This document shows, piece after piece, positions 23,357 to 36,227 of a DNA stretch of 64,000 bases. The stretch is taken from the NCBI RefSeq assembly GCF_000018585.1, contig NC_009976.1:1357941-1421940 (forward strand), read 5' to 3'. Origin of the DNA: Prochlorococcus marinus str. MIT 9211. Its GTDB lineage: Bacteria; Cyanobacteriota; Cyanobacteriia; PCC-6307; Cyanobiaceae. Numbering within the stretch: position 1 is the stretch's first letter; the number at the start of each line of letters is the position of its first letter. The translations under genes were made by a program, and so were the position numbers. The notes beneath the pieces are model-generated. The model worked only from the letters and a program-made list of their open reading frames with translations, searched no databases and was not told the DNA's origin.

Positions 23357-23629
23357 CTAACTATTGACAGAAGTATTAGAAAACATATTTTCAATAAAAA
23401 GGCGAGTTATTGGCCTTGAGTTAACACCATTCTGAACAAGAAAGCCTGCTAATGCTGCTTGTACTAATCGATACTGATCCCAATTTGGATGCATTTCGAT
23501 ATATCTTTTCATAGCCATCTCCAAATTCAAAGGTATTTCAGCTTGAAAGCTAACTATGCTCTCTTCAGCTTGAGTAGACGTGTTTTCAATAGGTAATCTG
23601 GACAAATCACTCATTCCACTTAATTGCAT
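23357..23629 (-). CDS. DUF2811 protein
   Basis: About 90 residues from ATG 23629 (alternative ATG 23614). The region VSFQAEIPLNLEMAMKRYIE, HPNWDQYRLVQAALAGFLVQNG and ITRLFIENMF match the cyanobacterial DUF2811 family, whose function is unknown; the helical body has no catalytic signature. It converges on the EVE gene with 19 bp between. The long 5' leader (23655-23790) may form RNA structure. Confidence 0.8.
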   Translation of the reverse strand: MQLSGMSDLSRLPIENTSTQAEESIVSFQAEIPLNLEMAMKRYIEMHPNWDQYRLVQAALAGFLVQNGVNSRPITRLFIENMFSNTSVNS

Positions 23630-23654
23630 TTGATTTTGGGTTCTAATGCAACTA

Positions 23655-23790
23655 GTTCCCCACATTTACCTGGAAACGTCAAGGCAAGCTTCATGCCAAG
23701 GTCTCAACCTCTCTCAAGGCAAGACTCATTGCGGCAACGAGCCTCCTGCCCCCAGGCCAAAGCATTGTTTTATAGCTGGTTTCTCTCAAA
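23655..23790. ncRNA. GC-rich, possibly structured leader or small RNA
   Basis: A GC-rich patch in an AT-rich intergenic stretch. It has the hairpin CTCATTG 23725-23731 / CAACGAG 23735-23741 (one G-U on the minus strand), CCTG 23745-23748 / CAGG 23753-23756, and a doubled CAAGGCAAG at 23680 and 23715. It matches no RNA family I can name (SRP, 6S, tmRNA and RNase P motifs not seen). It could be the leader of the DUF2811 transcript or a free small RNA. Small open frames through it are ignored. Confidence 0.3.
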
Positions 23791-23939
23791 AGTCAACAAA
23801 GGAGTTATATAATTCTCTTTTCCACAGTATTTAGGCTTGTCAGCAAAGCTTGCAGAAGAGTCTGTGGAAAACTTGTGAAATAACTATTTCATTAAAGCTC
23901 TCTAGATCAGTAAAAATTAAGGCCCATCCACGCAAAGTC

Positions 23940-24323
23940 TTAACCGGAATCCCACATTTTTCTCAAACCAGCAGTAATCATTTGAGCAATTGGTATAGGC
24001 CAATACATTTCCACAGAACGGCTTTGATAGCCATCTGAATCATCACCTTCCAGAATTAATTTAAGACTCCAGCTATTTTTATTTCCTTCAATGCAAGCCC
24101 AACATGGAGTTCGTTCTAATTCAAGAGAAATAGATTCCTCTGGCATCAATTGATTTTTTAAGCTTTGATGCTGGTCTATTAGCTCATTAATAATTTGAAC
24201 AAGAATTTTCCATTCCCTTTCAGAAACCTCAAAAGCCCAATTTTCCCCACCAATTAAAAAAGGATAATTTTTTTTTGAAGGATCCCAAGCCAATCTCCAG
24301 CCAGGGCCTTCATGCTCAATCAT
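23940..24323 (-). CDS. DUF1818 protein
   Basis: 127 residues, matching the cyanobacterial and plastid DUF1818 family: [60 protein letters not shown]. The fold resembles nucleic-acid-binding whirly-like proteins in my recollection, but the function is not settled. Its start overlaps the stop of rpoZ by 4 bp (ATGA), so the two form an operon. Confidence 0.85.
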   Translation of the reverse strand: MIEHEGPGWRLAWDPSKKNYPFLIGGENWAFEVSEREWKILVQIINELIDQHQSLKNQLMPEESISLELERTPCWACIEGNKNSWSLKLILEGDDSDGYQSRSVEMYWPIPIAQMITAGLRKMWDSG

Positions 24324-24547
24324 CCTGGAAGAAGATCTGGTTGATCTTGCTCATCACTTAATTCGATAATTGCCCTTTGGACTGGCTTTACAGAAGACTC
24401 TTCTAAAAGTCCATCGAAATCATCGAAACGGCGTTGCTTTGCTCTAAATGCTATGCGAACAGTCGTTAAATACCTATTGCTTGACTGGCGAATCAAACTC
24501 TCACCACGCTTAGCAAGATCTTTGGAATCAAGTGCGGATCTAATCAC
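24320..24547 (-). CDS. rpoZ: RNA polymerase omega subunit
   Basis: 75 residues from GTG 24547. The conserved core [25 protein letters not shown] and [19 protein letters not shown] matches cyanobacterial omega, which wraps the C-terminus of the beta-prime subunit and helps assemble and tune RNA polymerase. Length is normal for the cyanobacterial form. It overlaps DUF1818 downstream. Confidence 0.9.
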   Translation of the reverse strand: MIRSALDSKDLAKRGESLIRQSSNRYLTTVRIAFRAKQRRFDDFDGLLEESSVKPVQRAIIELSDEQDQPDLLPG

Positions 24548-24666
24548 AAATCCTTTTAATACTAAATTCAGTTTAAAGGAGAAAGTGTCTTCTTATTAGA
24601 AAATGAGTATTCAATGGCATTGAAATTAATTCATTTGTCTGAAAAGTCGATGAGGTCTCTTAACTA

Positions 24667-26235
24667 ATGGGAACACTTGCGATAGATCTTGGGAGTACAA
24701 CAACCGTGGTTGCATTCCAAGGAGAGAGAGATAAATCAGTCCAGCTGCTAGACCTTAAACCTATAAGTCGCATTCCTGGAGAAGTTCCAAGTCTTATATG
24801 GAAGCCTGAGAATCCCCAAGAAGAAGCCTTATTTGGATATCAAGTTGAAAGATTAACTCTATTAGATAGAAATAACCCAGGTTTTATTAGTGATTTCAAA
24901 CGCTGGATTGGAGCGCCTCTTAATGATTCAATTTCATGGAATTACAATTTATTGCCAGAAGAGGCTGGAGAGCTTCTTATCAAAGAGATCTGGAAACAAC
25001 TACCTGCTCACATTGAGATTAAAAGACTTGTAGTCACTGCACCAGTAGAAACTTATAAAGCATATAGAAAATGGCTCCATAAAATTTGTTTTGAATTAGA
25101 TGTCAAAGAGATTGCGCTAGTAGATGAGCCCACAGCAGCAGCAATAGGAGCTGGGCAAAAAGGAGGGTCAAAATTATTAGTTATAGATATTGGAGGAAGC
25201 ACAACAGATATCTCAATGGTTCTTCTAGAGGGTGGCGAAGGTCAGGCAGATCCAATCGCACAATTAATTCGTTTTAATGGGGAAGACCTAGAAGGCAAAA
25301 GCAAACAAGTTCTTCGTTGTGCAAAAGTTCTTGGGAAAGCTGGTCTTAGATTAGGAGGAAGAGATTTAGATAAATGGATATCTCATTATTTATTCCCAGA
25401 TTCCGACAACTCTGAATTAATTCTTGATGCCGCAGAGAAATTAAAGTGCAAACTAAGCAACATCAATTTGTCGGAAACAAAAAAACTTACTGAGCTTGCT
25501 TTACTGAATCCACAAGGCGAAGCAAAAAAATTAAGTCTCAATAGACTAGAACTAGAGGAACTACTCCAGAAGAATGGTCTGATAAAAAGTTTGTCAAAGC
25601 TTTTAGATAAAACACTTGCTCAAGGGAGTGCGAATGGTTGTGAGCTTGAAGATCTTTCAGGGGTAGTTCTTGTAGGAGGTGGCTCAAGAATCCCAATAAT
25701 TAAAAAATGGCTTCAACAAGCCATCGAGCCTGCCAAATTAATTACTCCTCCTCCTATTGAAGCGGTTGCAATTGGTGCTTTAAGTCTTACGCCTGGTGTG
25801 AGAATCAAAGATGTGCTTCATAAAGGTGTCTCATTAAGATGCTGGGATCAAAAAACCAATCAGCATATTTGGCATCCTCTTTTCTTACCAGGTCAACCAT
25901 GGCCAACCGATAAACCCCTAGAGATTATTCTTGCAGCAAGTAAAGGCAATCAAAAAGAAATGGATTTGAAAATTGCAGACTATGAAATCGATGGAACTCA
26001 TGAAGTTGTATATATCAATGGAATACCCATGATTAGAGATGAACCTTCTCTGCCCAAATTAACCCCATGGGAAGGAACTCCTTTATTAATTCCATTAAAC
26101 CCTCCTGGAGAAGAGGGTGAAGATTGCTTAACACTACGCTTTTCAATTGATGATCATTGCGACCTAATAGTTGAAGGAAATGATATTCGAAATGAAAAAG
26201 AAATCATTCATAAGAATCTCGGTACTTTGAGATAA
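24667..26235 (+). CDS. Hsp70-family protein with a short C-terminal region
   Basis: 522 residues. The ATPase domain carries phosphate loop 1 (LAIDLGSTTTVVAF), the connect and phosphate-2 segments (VDEPTAAAIGAGQ, LLVIDIGGSTTDIS) and the adenosine loop VVLVGGGSRIPIIK at about residue 335. After ~385 residues only ~135 follow, shorter than DnaK's ~240-residue substrate-binding part and without an EEVD-like tail. It is thus one of the non-canonical Hsp70 proteins seen in cyanobacteria, probably a specialised chaperone rather than the essential DnaK. Stand-alone gene, divergent from rpoZ; no J-protein or GrpE nearby. Confidence 0.85.
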   Translation: MGTLAIDLGSTTTVVAFQGERDKSVQLLDLKPISRIPGEVPSLIWKPENPQEEALFGYQVERLTLLDRNNPGFISDFKRWIGAPLNDSISWNYNLLPEEAGELLIKEIWKQLPAHIEIKRLVVTAPVETYKAYRKWLHKICFELDVKEIALVDEPTAAAIGAGQKGGSKLLVIDIGGSTTDISMVLLEGGEGQADPIAQLIRFNGEDLEGKSKQVLRCAKVLGKAGLRLGGRDLDKWISHYLFPDSDNSELILDAAEKLKCKLSNINLSETKKLTELALLNPQGEAKKLSLNRLELEELLQKNGLIKSLSKLLDKTLAQGSANGCELEDLSGVVLVGGGSRIPIIKKWLQQAIEPAKLITPPPIEAVAIGALSLTPGVRIKDVLHKGVSLRCWDQKTNQHIWHPLFLPGQPWPTDKPLEIILAASKGNQKEMDLKIADYEIDGTHEVVYINGIPMIRDEPSLPKLTPWEGTPLLIPLNPPGEEGEDCLTLRFSIDDHCDLIVEGNDIRNEKEIIHKNLGTLR

Positions 26236-26250
26236 CTCTTAAGTGTCTTA

Positions 26251-26802
26251 TTAAGTGGTCTTAGTAAGGAAGACTCCTTCTACACCATCAACCTCCATAA
26301 GCTTTACATCAATAGTTTCTGACCTACGAGTTGGTACTTCCCTCCCACAAAAATCAGGCTGAATAGGAAGCTCTCTATGTCCTCTGTCAACCATCACCAA
26401 TAACATAACCTTTTTACTTCTTCCCCAGGCCTGCAGAGCCTCAAGAGCAGCCCTAACTGTTCTTCCAGTAAAAATGACATCGTCAACCAACACCACTTGG
26501 CGACCTTCCAAACTTGAAGGGATTTCAGTGGAATGAACCATCCTTGTTCCTACACGAACCAAATCATCTCGATGAAAAGTAGGGTCTATTACTCCTTGAT
26601 CAACTGCGTGACCAGTTTTTTCTTCCAATTTTTTCCCAAGAACTTTTGCTAATTGCTCTCCCCTAGTAGGAATTCCTAAAAGCAAAATTTCTTGTGTGTC
26701 TGAAACATTTTCAATAATTTGCGAAGCCAATCTGGCCAGGGTGCGACCTAGTTCTTCTTTCGAAAGTATTTCCACCTTCTCTTGACTAGATTGATCTTTC
26801 AT
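26251..26802 (-). CDS. pyrR: PyrR-type uracil phosphoribosyltransferase / pyrimidine regulator
   Basis: 183 residues with the phosphoribosyl-pyrophosphate loop VVLVDDVIFTGRTVRAAL and the PyrR-like segments GIPTRGEQLA and VDRGHRELPIQPDFCGREVPT. Enzyme: uracil + PRPP to UMP. In Firmicutes PyrR also binds pyr mRNA; in cyanobacteria only the enzymatic role is likely, and no pyr genes are adjacent. It converges on the Hsp70 gene (15 bp) and diverges from gpmI. Confidence 0.88.
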   Translation of the reverse strand: MKDQSSQEKVEILSKEELGRTLARLASQIIENVSDTQEILLLGIPTRGEQLAKVLGKKLEEKTGHAVDQGVIDPTFHRDDLVRVGTRMVHSTEIPSSLEGRQVVLVDDVIFTGRTVRAALEALQAWGRSKKVMLLVMVDRGHRELPIQPDFCGREVPTRRSETIDVKLMEVDGVEGVFLTKTT

Positions 26803-26961
26803 TGAGATTAACTTGGTAGCAAAGTTTTATGGTCAAATACCTAAAAATTGATTTTAATTGAATTCGCAAAAGCTGACGGAAGTTAATACAAATGAAGCCT
26901 CTTACCAACAAACTAGTAATTTAATTATTAAGTTCATATAAATAGGCATTCAATCCGCCAA

Positions 26962-28587
26962 ATGCCGCAGATCCCTTCATCATCCAATATAAAAAAGCCA
27001 GGTGGAGTTGCGCCTGTTGTACTCGCAATACTTGATGGATGGGGACATAGTGAGAAGTTTGAGGACAATGCTATTAAGAATGCCGATACCCCAATTATGG
27101 ATGCGCTTTGGCAGGCATACCCTCATACGCTGATTGAAGCTAGTGGTGCTGATGTGGGGTTGCCAGATAGACAAATGGGCAATTCGGAAGTGGGACATCT
27201 AACAATTGGTGCAGGTCGAATCATCCAACAAGAGCTGGTAAGAATTACTAATACAGTTCGCTCTAACAAACTTTTTGAAATCGATGCTCTAAAAGATCTT
27301 GCTGAGTTGCTAAAAGCCAACAAGAAAACCTTGCATATTATTGGGCTGTGTTCTGATGGAGGAGTTCATAGTCACATCAATCACCTTTGCGGTCTATTGG
27401 ATTGGTCTTCAAATCAAGGAATACAAAAAGTAGCTGTTCATGCTTTTACTGATGGAAGAGACACACCAGCGCAAAGTGCCAAGAAATACTTAGAAATTAT
27501 CACTGAGAAGCTGAATTCATCAGACATTGGAGAACTAACAAGTTTATGTGGTCGCTACTGGGCAATGGATAGAGATAATCGCTGGGAAAGAACCTCAAAG
27601 GCATATGAATTATTAACCAACCCAAATTTTCCAATTTGCGATTCCTCTCCTGAGGAACTAATCGCCAACAGCTATCAAGAAGGGGTTACAGATGAATTCC
27701 TTGAGCCAGTTCGATTCAAACGCTCGTACATCGAAAATGGGGATGGAGTAATAATGTTCAATTTTCGACCTGATCGAGCAAGGCAATTGATTAAGGCAAT
27801 TAGCTTGCCTGACTTCGATCAATTCGCTAGGGAATATACTCCCAAACCAAATGTATTAACCTTTACTCAATATGAAGCCAACCTGCCAGTCTCAGTAGCC
27901 TTTCCTCCTGAATCTCTTGAAGATCTTCTTGGAGAAGTAATTTCCAAACATGGACTTCTACAATATAGAACTGCTGAAACCGAAAAATATCCTCATGTCA
28001 CTTACTTCCTAAATGGTGGGATTGAAAAACCATTACCAGGTGAACATCGTCATCTAGTTCCATCGCCACGTGTCGCGACATATGACATGACTCCAGCCAT
28101 GTCAGCTGACATACTCACTGAAAGTTGTTTAAAAGCTATAGAAAGTGGGCTCTATTCACTAATAGTAATTAATTATGCTAATCCAGACATGGTTGGTCAT
28201 ACAGGTGTAATGGAAGCAGCTAAAGAAGCGATCAATAAAGTTGACACTTGCATTGGGCGAATTCTTGATTCAACAGGAAAAATGAGTGGAACTTTGCTAA
28301 TAACAGCCGATCATGGAAATGCTGAAGTCATGAAAGGGGCTGACGGCCAACCTTGGACAGCTCATACGACAAATCCAGTCCCTGTAATTATTATTGAAGG
28401 CGAGAAGCGAAAGCTATCTGGAGAAGGGAATTCAATTCAATTACGTCAAGGGGGAGGTTTGGCAGACATAGCTCCTACAGTGCTTCAATTACTTTCGTTA
28501 CCGAAACCAAAAGTAATGACTGGGTCGTCATTAATTGAGAATATAGAAACTCCTACAATTCCTTCTAGGGTTACTCAAACTGCTTAA
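26962..28587 (+). CDS. gpmI: 2,3-bisphosphoglycerate-independent phosphoglycerate mutase
   Basis: Glycolytic and gluconeogenic enzyme interconverting 3- and 2-phosphoglycerate with two Mn2+. 541 residues, normal length. Metal and catalytic motifs: LAILDGWG (1st Asp), [14 protein letters not shown] (phospho-Ser), [41 protein letters not shown] and ADHGNAE. secG follows 12 bp downstream on the same strand. ATG 26962 adds a short polar N-terminal tail before the first strand. Confidence 0.95.
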   Translation: MPQIPSSSNIKKPGGVAPVVLAILDGWGHSEKFEDNAIKNADTPIMDALWQAYPHTLIEASGADVGLPDRQMGNSEVGHLTIGAGRIIQQELVRITNTVRSNKLFEIDALKDLAELLKANKKTLHIIGLCSDGGVHSHINHLCGLLDWSSNQGIQKVAVHAFTDGRDTPAQSAKKYLEIITEKLNSSDIGELTSLCGRYWAMDRDNRWERTSKAYELLTNPNFPICDSSPEELIANSYQEGVTDEFLEPVRFKRSYIENGDGVIMFNFRPDRARQLIKAISLPDFDQFAREYTPKPNVLTFTQYEANLPVSVAFPPESLEDLLGEVISKHGLLQYRTAETEKYPHVTYFLNGGIEKPLPGEHRHLVPSPRVATYDMTPAMSADILTESCLKAIESGLYSLIVINYANPDMVGHTGVMEAAKEAINKVDTCIGRILDSTGKMSGTLLITADHGNAEVMKGADGQPWTAHTTNPVPVIIIEGEKRKLSGEGNSIQLRQGGGLADIAPTVLQLLSLPKPKVMTGSSLIENIETPTIPSRVTQTA

Positions 28588-28599
28588 GGAAATTTATTT

Positions 28600-28830
28600 A
28601 TGCTTATTTCTGCAATAACTTGGATATGGGTAAGTAGTGGCCTACTTCTTATATTTCTAGTACTTCTACATAGTCCCAAAGGAGATGGTATGGGAGGTCT
28701 TGCTGCGAGTGGTAGCTCAATGTTCTCTAGTGCAAGTAGTGCAGAGTCAACTTTAAATAAAGCCACCTGGACGTGCCTAGCCATTTTCCTAGGACTTGCA
28801 ATTATCCTTAGCGCAGGATGGTTAAAGTAG
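28600..28830 (+). CDS. secG: Protein translocase subunit SecG
   Basis: 76 residues with two membrane helices (WIWVSSGLLLIFLVLLH and AIFLGLAIILSAGW) joined by a Gly/Ser-rich loop (GDGMGGLAASGSSMFSSASS) characteristic of SecG, the small auxiliary subunit of SecYEG. It trails gpmI by 12 bp, a linkage also seen in other cyanobacteria to my knowledge. Confidence 0.9.
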   Translation: MLISAITWIWVSSGLLLIFLVLLHSPKGDGMGGLAASGSSMFSSASSAESTLNKATWTCLAIFLGLAIILSAGWLK

Positions 28831-28876
28831 GATTAATGTTCTAACAGTAGTCTTTTCAAGTAAAATCTAAAGATAT

Positions 28877-29143
28877 ATGAAAGTAATTAAAAAGGCCGCT
28901 CCTTTAATATTTTTACTTTCATTAAGCTCAAATCATGGACATAGCACTTTAAAGAAGTGTGACGTTATATATGGAGAAAGGATAGGCGAAAAAGCCCTAG
29001 AGGAGAAGCATTTTAAGGAAAGACTAACTCCAGATACAAAAAATAAATATGGACTGGAATGTTACCAAATAGGAGTTGAGCATGATGACAAAAAAGCTCC
29101 ATTACCTAGCAAGCCCATCTATGCTTGTTGCCAAAAAATCTAA
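28877..29143 (+). CDS. Small secreted Cys-containing hypothetical protein
   Basis: 88 residues. An N-terminal signal peptide (KKAAPLIFLLSLSSNHGHS) is followed by a ~65-residue charged domain with four Cys (KKCDVIYG, LECYQIG, YACCQK), suggesting disulfides in the periplasm. It lies 46 bp after secG with its own transcription end, the long palindrome at 29165-29220. No family recognised. Confidence 0.65.
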   Translation: MKVIKKAAPLIFLLSLSSNHGHSTLKKCDVIYGERIGEKALEEKHFKERLTPDTKNKYGLECYQIGVEHDDKKAPLPSKPIYACCQKI

Positions 29144-29164
29144 ATTGTTAATCTTCAAATTAAA

Positions 29165-29220
29165 CTAAACTTGCATAAAAAAAAGAGGGCCTATGCCCTC
29201 TTTTTTTTATGCAAGTTTAG
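29165..29220. terminator. Bidirectional terminator, 26-bp perfect stem
   Basis: Arm 29165-29190 is the perfect reverse complement of 29195-29220, with the 4-base loop CTAT. The stem has a GAGGGC/GCCCTC top and 8 A / 8 T tracts, so each strand gives a hairpin followed by U's. It separates the convergent small secreted gene and groEL. Confidence 0.9.
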
Positions 29221-29238
29221 AAACTTATTGACTATTAA

Positions 29239-30915
<1,677 letters not shown>

Positions 30916-30937
30916 TTAGCTAAAAAAAGCCAAAATT

Positions 30938-31249
30938 TTAGTTGACTACGGCAAGGATGTCCTTCTCAGACAGCAGCACATACTCGTCACTACCGAGTTT
31001 GATATCGGTACCTGCATACTTGCTGTAAAGAACTTTGTCCCCAACTCCAACTTCTGGAGCTTGACGAGAACCATCTTCATTACGCTTGCCTGGACCAACT
31101 TGGGCTACTTCCCCAACTTGTGGTTTTTCTTTTGCGGTATCAGGAAGCAAAATCCCGCCAGCAGTCTTCTCTTCTGATTCAGAGACTTTTACAAAAACAC
31201 GATCTCCAAGTGGCTTAACAGTGGAGACGCTGAGAGATACAGCGGCCAT
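30938..31249 (-). CDS. groS: Co-chaperonin GroES (Hsp10)
   Basis: 103 residues; mobile loop region [20 protein letters not shown] and the roof [16 protein letters not shown], typical of the GroES heptameric lid. First gene of the groESL operon. No CIRCE element (TTAGCACTC inverted repeat) is visible upstream; a short palindrome AGCGC/GCGCT lies at 31275-31287, so regulation may differ from the HrcA type. Confidence 0.96.
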   Translation of the reverse strand: MAAVSLSVSTVKPLGDRVFVKVSESEEKTAGGILLPDTAKEKPQVGEVAQVGPGKRNEDGSRQAPEVGVGDKVLYSKYAGTDIKLGSDEYVLLSEKDILAVVN

Positions 31250-31350
31250 GAAATAATTCAGGATCTAAGAACAGAGCGCATAGCGCTTGATATCGGAACG
31301 AGTATTTCTCGAAACCGTATGGTCAACAACATATTCACCGAAGTGTCCCG

Positions 31351-32943
<1,593 letters not shown>

Positions 32944-33027
32944 TCCAGGCAAGCAAAGCTTAAATGCAAAATATAACCCCAAACAAATTCATCGAAACTT
33001 GCAAACCCAACCAAACCGCCTCAACAA

Positions 33028-33435
33028 ATGTCTCTAACACTTCGAGTGCTTGCTCCAGATAAAAACGTTTTTGATGGCATAGCTGAAGAAGTTATTCTTC
33101 CAAGCACAACAGGACTTTTGGGAATTTTGCCAGGGCATATCTCAATGGTCACTGCTATTGATACCGGAGTTCTAAGGGTACGAACAAATGGGAATTGGGA
33201 CTCAATTGCTCTAATGGGTGGTTTCGCAGAAGTTGAGTCTGATGAAGTTACTGTTCTAGTTAATGCTGCCGAGCTCGCTAGTGAGATCAATGCCTCTGAT
33301 GCCGAAAGCGAATTCGAACAGGCCAAAACTGAATTTGGTCAATTAGAAGGTCAAGAAAATTCGACTCAAAAAATCAAAGCAAAAGAAATGCTTAACAGAG
33401 CCAGAGCAAGGGTTCAAGCAACAAAGTCTGCCTAA
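33028..33435 (+). CDS. atpC: ATP synthase F1 subunit epsilon
   Basis: 135 residues: N-terminal beta sandwich (LTLRVLAPDKNVFDGIAEEV, LPGHISMVTAIDTGVLRV) and a C-terminal helical pair (~90-135). It couples the c-ring rotor to gamma and can inhibit ATP hydrolysis. Cotranscribed with atpD. Confidence 0.96.
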   Translation: MSLTLRVLAPDKNVFDGIAEEVILPSTTGLLGILPGHISMVTAIDTGVLRVRTNGNWDSIALMGGFAEVESDEVTVLVNAAELASEINASDAESEFEQAKTEFGQLEGQENSTQKIKAKEMLNRARARVQATKSA

Positions 33436-33464
33436 AAAAATATAAACTTAAATTCAATTAAGAC

Positions 33465-33932
33465 TTAAGCAGTCCCACAAAAAGTCACCTCAGGGAATTT
33501 CAACTTTGCCTCTTCAAGGCTTTTACCTTTTCCTTCTTCCTGCCAATAATTAATCACTTCAGTTGCTTTATTTAAGATTTCTACTCTTTCATGGTCAGTA
33601 ATCCAGCCTTTATCTTCTAAATCTGTCTTAAGAGTTTCCCATGCATCTTCCCTAGGCCAAAAGAAGTAAGCCGTAAGAGGGCTGGGGCCACCTCCAACAA
33701 TTTGATCTACTGCTAATGCAACATTATCTGGCAACCAGAGAATCTTTAGCAAAAACCTTCCTTCATCTGCTTTAGGGGTCCTCCCAGAAGGAACTCCATC
33801 AGCATCAAAAGTTGCAGATGCCAAAGCCTCTGCAGCTCCAAGCATCCCTGAACGAGATGCTTTAGCTTCATCACTTGCTGCAGAAGTGGTCTGATCTTCT
33901 TGATCAGCAGTCATTCCATCGGAAACCGTCAT
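33465..33932 (-). CDS. Plastid-type small ribosomal subunit protein PSRP-3 (Ycf65)
   Basis: 155 residues. The C-terminal ~95 residues ([57 protein letters not shown]) match PSRP-3/Ycf65, a small-subunit ribosomal protein shared by cyanobacteria and chloroplasts. The first ~55 residues are a low-complexity Ala/Asp/Ser-rich extension not part of the core family. It converges on atpC (29 bp). A good taxonomic marker for cyanobacteria. Confidence 0.9.
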   Translation of the reverse strand: MTVSDGMTADQEDQTTSAASDEAKASRSGMLGAAEALASATFDADGVPSGRTPKADEGRFLLKILWLPDNVALAVDQIVGGGPSPLTAYFFWPREDAWETLKTDLEDKGWITDHERVEILNKATEVINYWQEEGKGKSLEEAKLKFPEVTFCGTA

Positions 33933-33994
33933 TACTTAAGTTTTATTCGTCTAACAATCAACTAACCTAACAGTCTTAGATCCTAAAGAGTTAC

Positions 33995-34783
33995 TTGGAA
34001 TTAAGAGGACTCGTTTTATTTGATATTGATGGAGTGATCCGTGATGTATCAGAAAGCTACCATCTTGCATTGCAGAAAACGGTAAATCAATACTGTGACT
34101 GGCAACCTTCTAATCGAGATATTGATTCTTTAAAGGCAGAAGGTTGTTGGAATAATGATTGGGATGCAAGTCTTGAACTTATAAAACGACATATTGAATC
34201 CAACAAACTCTCCATAGCATTGCCACAAAAAGAAAATCTTATAAAAAGTTTCAGTGATTTTTATTTTGGAGGGGACCCTAATGGCGACCCTCTTCAATGG
34301 GGAGGCCTGATCAAAAATGAGCCTCTATTAGTAGATCAAACTCTCTTTCAAAAATTAACCGACCAAAAAATAGGCTGGGGCTTTGTAAGCGGAGCAGAGC
34401 CTCCTTCAGCAAAATTTATTTTAGAGTGTCGCCTAGCACTAAAGAATCCACCCTTACTTGCAATGGGTGATGTACCTGATAAGCCTGATCCAACTGGCTT
34501 AATTAAGCTTTCTAGAAAACTTTTATCAAAAGATCTTGGCCCAAACACAGTTCCAATTGGATATATCGGAGATACTGTCGCAGACGTCTTAACTATTCAA
34601 AGAGCACGAGAAGAAATTCCAACTCAAAAGTTTTTAAGTTTTGCTGTTGTACCTCCTCATTTGCATAAGCCAGAGAATTCTTCTTTCAAAATGATTTATG
34701 AAAGGCAATTAAAAGAAGCTGGAGCAGATATTCTTCTTCAATCAACTAAAGACATCCTTAACTACTTATTCATAGACGAATAA
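33995..34783 (+). CDS. HAD-superfamily phosphatase
   Basis: 262 residues from TTG 33995. Motif I DIDGVIRD (nucleophile Asp and acid-base Asp), motif II region FVSGAEPPSAK, motif III Lys in DKPDPTG and motif IV GYIGDTVADVLT. The insertion pattern (ESYHLALQKTVNQYCDW) matches the cyanobacterial HAD subfamily with a helical cap. It dephosphorylates a small metabolite; the substrate cannot be told from sequence. Divergent from the PSRP-3 gene and convergent with pepP. Confidence 0.85.
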   Translation: MELRGLVLFDIDGVIRDVSESYHLALQKTVNQYCDWQPSNRDIDSLKAEGCWNNDWDASLELIKRHIESNKLSIALPQKENLIKSFSDFYFGGDPNGDPLQWGGLIKNEPLLVDQTLFQKLTDQKIGWGFVSGAEPPSAKFILECRLALKNPPLLAMGDVPDKPDPTGLIKLSRKLLSKDLGPNTVPIGYIGDTVADVLTIQRAREEIPTQKFLSFAVVPPHLHKPENSSFKMIYERQLKEAGADILLQSTKDILNYLFIDE

Positions 34784-34805
34784 ATTAAACCAATTAAAAG
34801 CTTTA

Positions 34806-36125
34806 TTATCTTTCCATTGCTTCTATAGACTTCAAAGCATTAGAGCTCAAAACTTCTGGTTCAAATTCAGTTACCAATACATCATCTTCAATTCGTATAC
34901 CTATTCCCTTCCATCTTTCATGAATAGAAGGTTGCCCTTCAGGGATAGGCAGTCGATCACTTATATAGAGGCCTGGCTCCACTGTTAAGACCATCCCAGG
35001 TTCTAACGCGACCTGATAATCACCAAGTCGATATGAACCTACATCATGCACATCCAAACCAAGCCAATGGCCTGTCCTATGCATATAAAGGTGCCTGTAA
35101 GCACCTTGCTCAATTAGAGAATCAACCTTTCCTTTAAGTAGTCCAAGGGTAATCAAGCCTTCAATCAAAACCCTTACAGCAGTAAGATGTACTTCCTCAG
35201 TATTATTCCCAGAGACTACCGATTCAATAGCAGCTTTCTGAGCAATTAAAACAATCTCATATAGAGCTCTTTGTTCACTTGTAAACTTTCCACCAATTGG
35301 AAAAGTTCTAGTAATATCACCATTGTAATAATCAACCAAAGAACATCCAGCATCTATAAGTAACAACTTTCCATCACTAAGAGGAGCACAATTAGCAGTG
35401 TAATGAAGTATGCAGGCATTATCTCCACTAGCCACTATTGATCCATAAGCAGGTCCTCTAGCTCCTTTTTCTAAAAAGAATTTTTCAATTTCAGCTTGGA
35501 TTGCTCTTTCATTCATTCCAGGCTGTGTAACATTTCTCGCTAATTCATGCGCTCCTGCAGAAATATAAGCAGCCTCACGTAATCGATCTACTTCCCAAGA
35601 GTCTTTACGAAGTCTTAGTTTGTGCAGTAACGAACAAGGAGGTTTTAATGACAATGGAGCATATCCACTTCGAGAAGATTTATTTATTTGTTCAGACCAA
35701 ACTTTAAGAACTATTGGTTCTATTTTTTCGTATTTACCAATGCGAAAAGCTAGCCCTTCTGCACCAACAATATATTCCTCAAGAAGATTAGGTAATTGCT
35801 GTAAAGGGTGGGCTATATCGGCATGAAAATGATTTACAGCCCCTTCTACTCCCCAACGAAAACCATTCCAAATTTCAATTGATGAGTCTTTAGGTAAAAC
35901 AAACAACACATACCTTTCTCCATGCGGTCGATGAGGCAAGAACAAAGCCACTGCATCAGGCTCATCAAAACCAGTTAAATACCAAAAATCACTGTCCTGC
36001 CTAAATGGATATTCACAATCAGCATGATGAATAACACTAGAAGCAGCTGGAATAATTGCTGCATGACCCCCTAATTGGTCAAGAAAGCGAGTTCTCCGCT
36101 CTTGGAAAATAATCTGGTTACTCAC
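34806..36125 (-). CDS. pepP: Xaa-Pro aminopeptidase (M24B)
   Basis: 439 residues from GTG 36125. The N-terminal domain (FRQDSDFWYLTGFDEPDAVA) and the pita-bread C-terminal domain carry the dinuclear metal ligands: LLIDAGCSLVDYYNGDITR (two Asp), GLDVHDVG (His), LTVEPGLY (Glu) and IRIEDDV (Glu). It removes N-terminal residues preceding proline. Standard length. It diverges from the following CNNM-type gene; their starts are 102 bp apart. Confidence 0.93.
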   Translation of the reverse strand: MSNQIIFQERRTRFLDQLGGHAAIIPAASSVIHHADCEYPFRQDSDFWYLTGFDEPDAVALFLPHRPHGERYVLFVLPKDSSIEIWNGFRWGVEGAVNHFHADIAHPLQQLPNLLEEYIVGAEGLAFRIGKYEKIEPIVLKVWSEQINKSSRSGYAPLSLKPPCSLLHKLRLRKDSWEVDRLREAAYISAGAHELARNVTQPGMNERAIQAEIEKFFLEKGARGPAYGSIVASGDNACILHYTANCAPLSDGKLLLIDAGCSLVDYYNGDITRTFPIGGKFTSEQRALYEIVLIAQKAAIESVVSGNNTEEVHLTAVRVLIEGLITLGLLKGKVDSLIEQGAYRHLYMHRTGHWLGLDVHDVGSYRLGDYQVALEPGMVLTVEPGLYISDRLPIPEGQPSIHERWKGIGIRIEDDVLVTEFEPEVLSSNALKSIEAMER

Positions 36126-36227
36126 AAGAAAGTCTTCATTATTAGTTATCTAGGATGGCAGGACATCGAACTTAGTGGAAAAATAAAGTTCATAAGACTC
36201 TTCATCATCACTGAAGATCCCCAAGGT

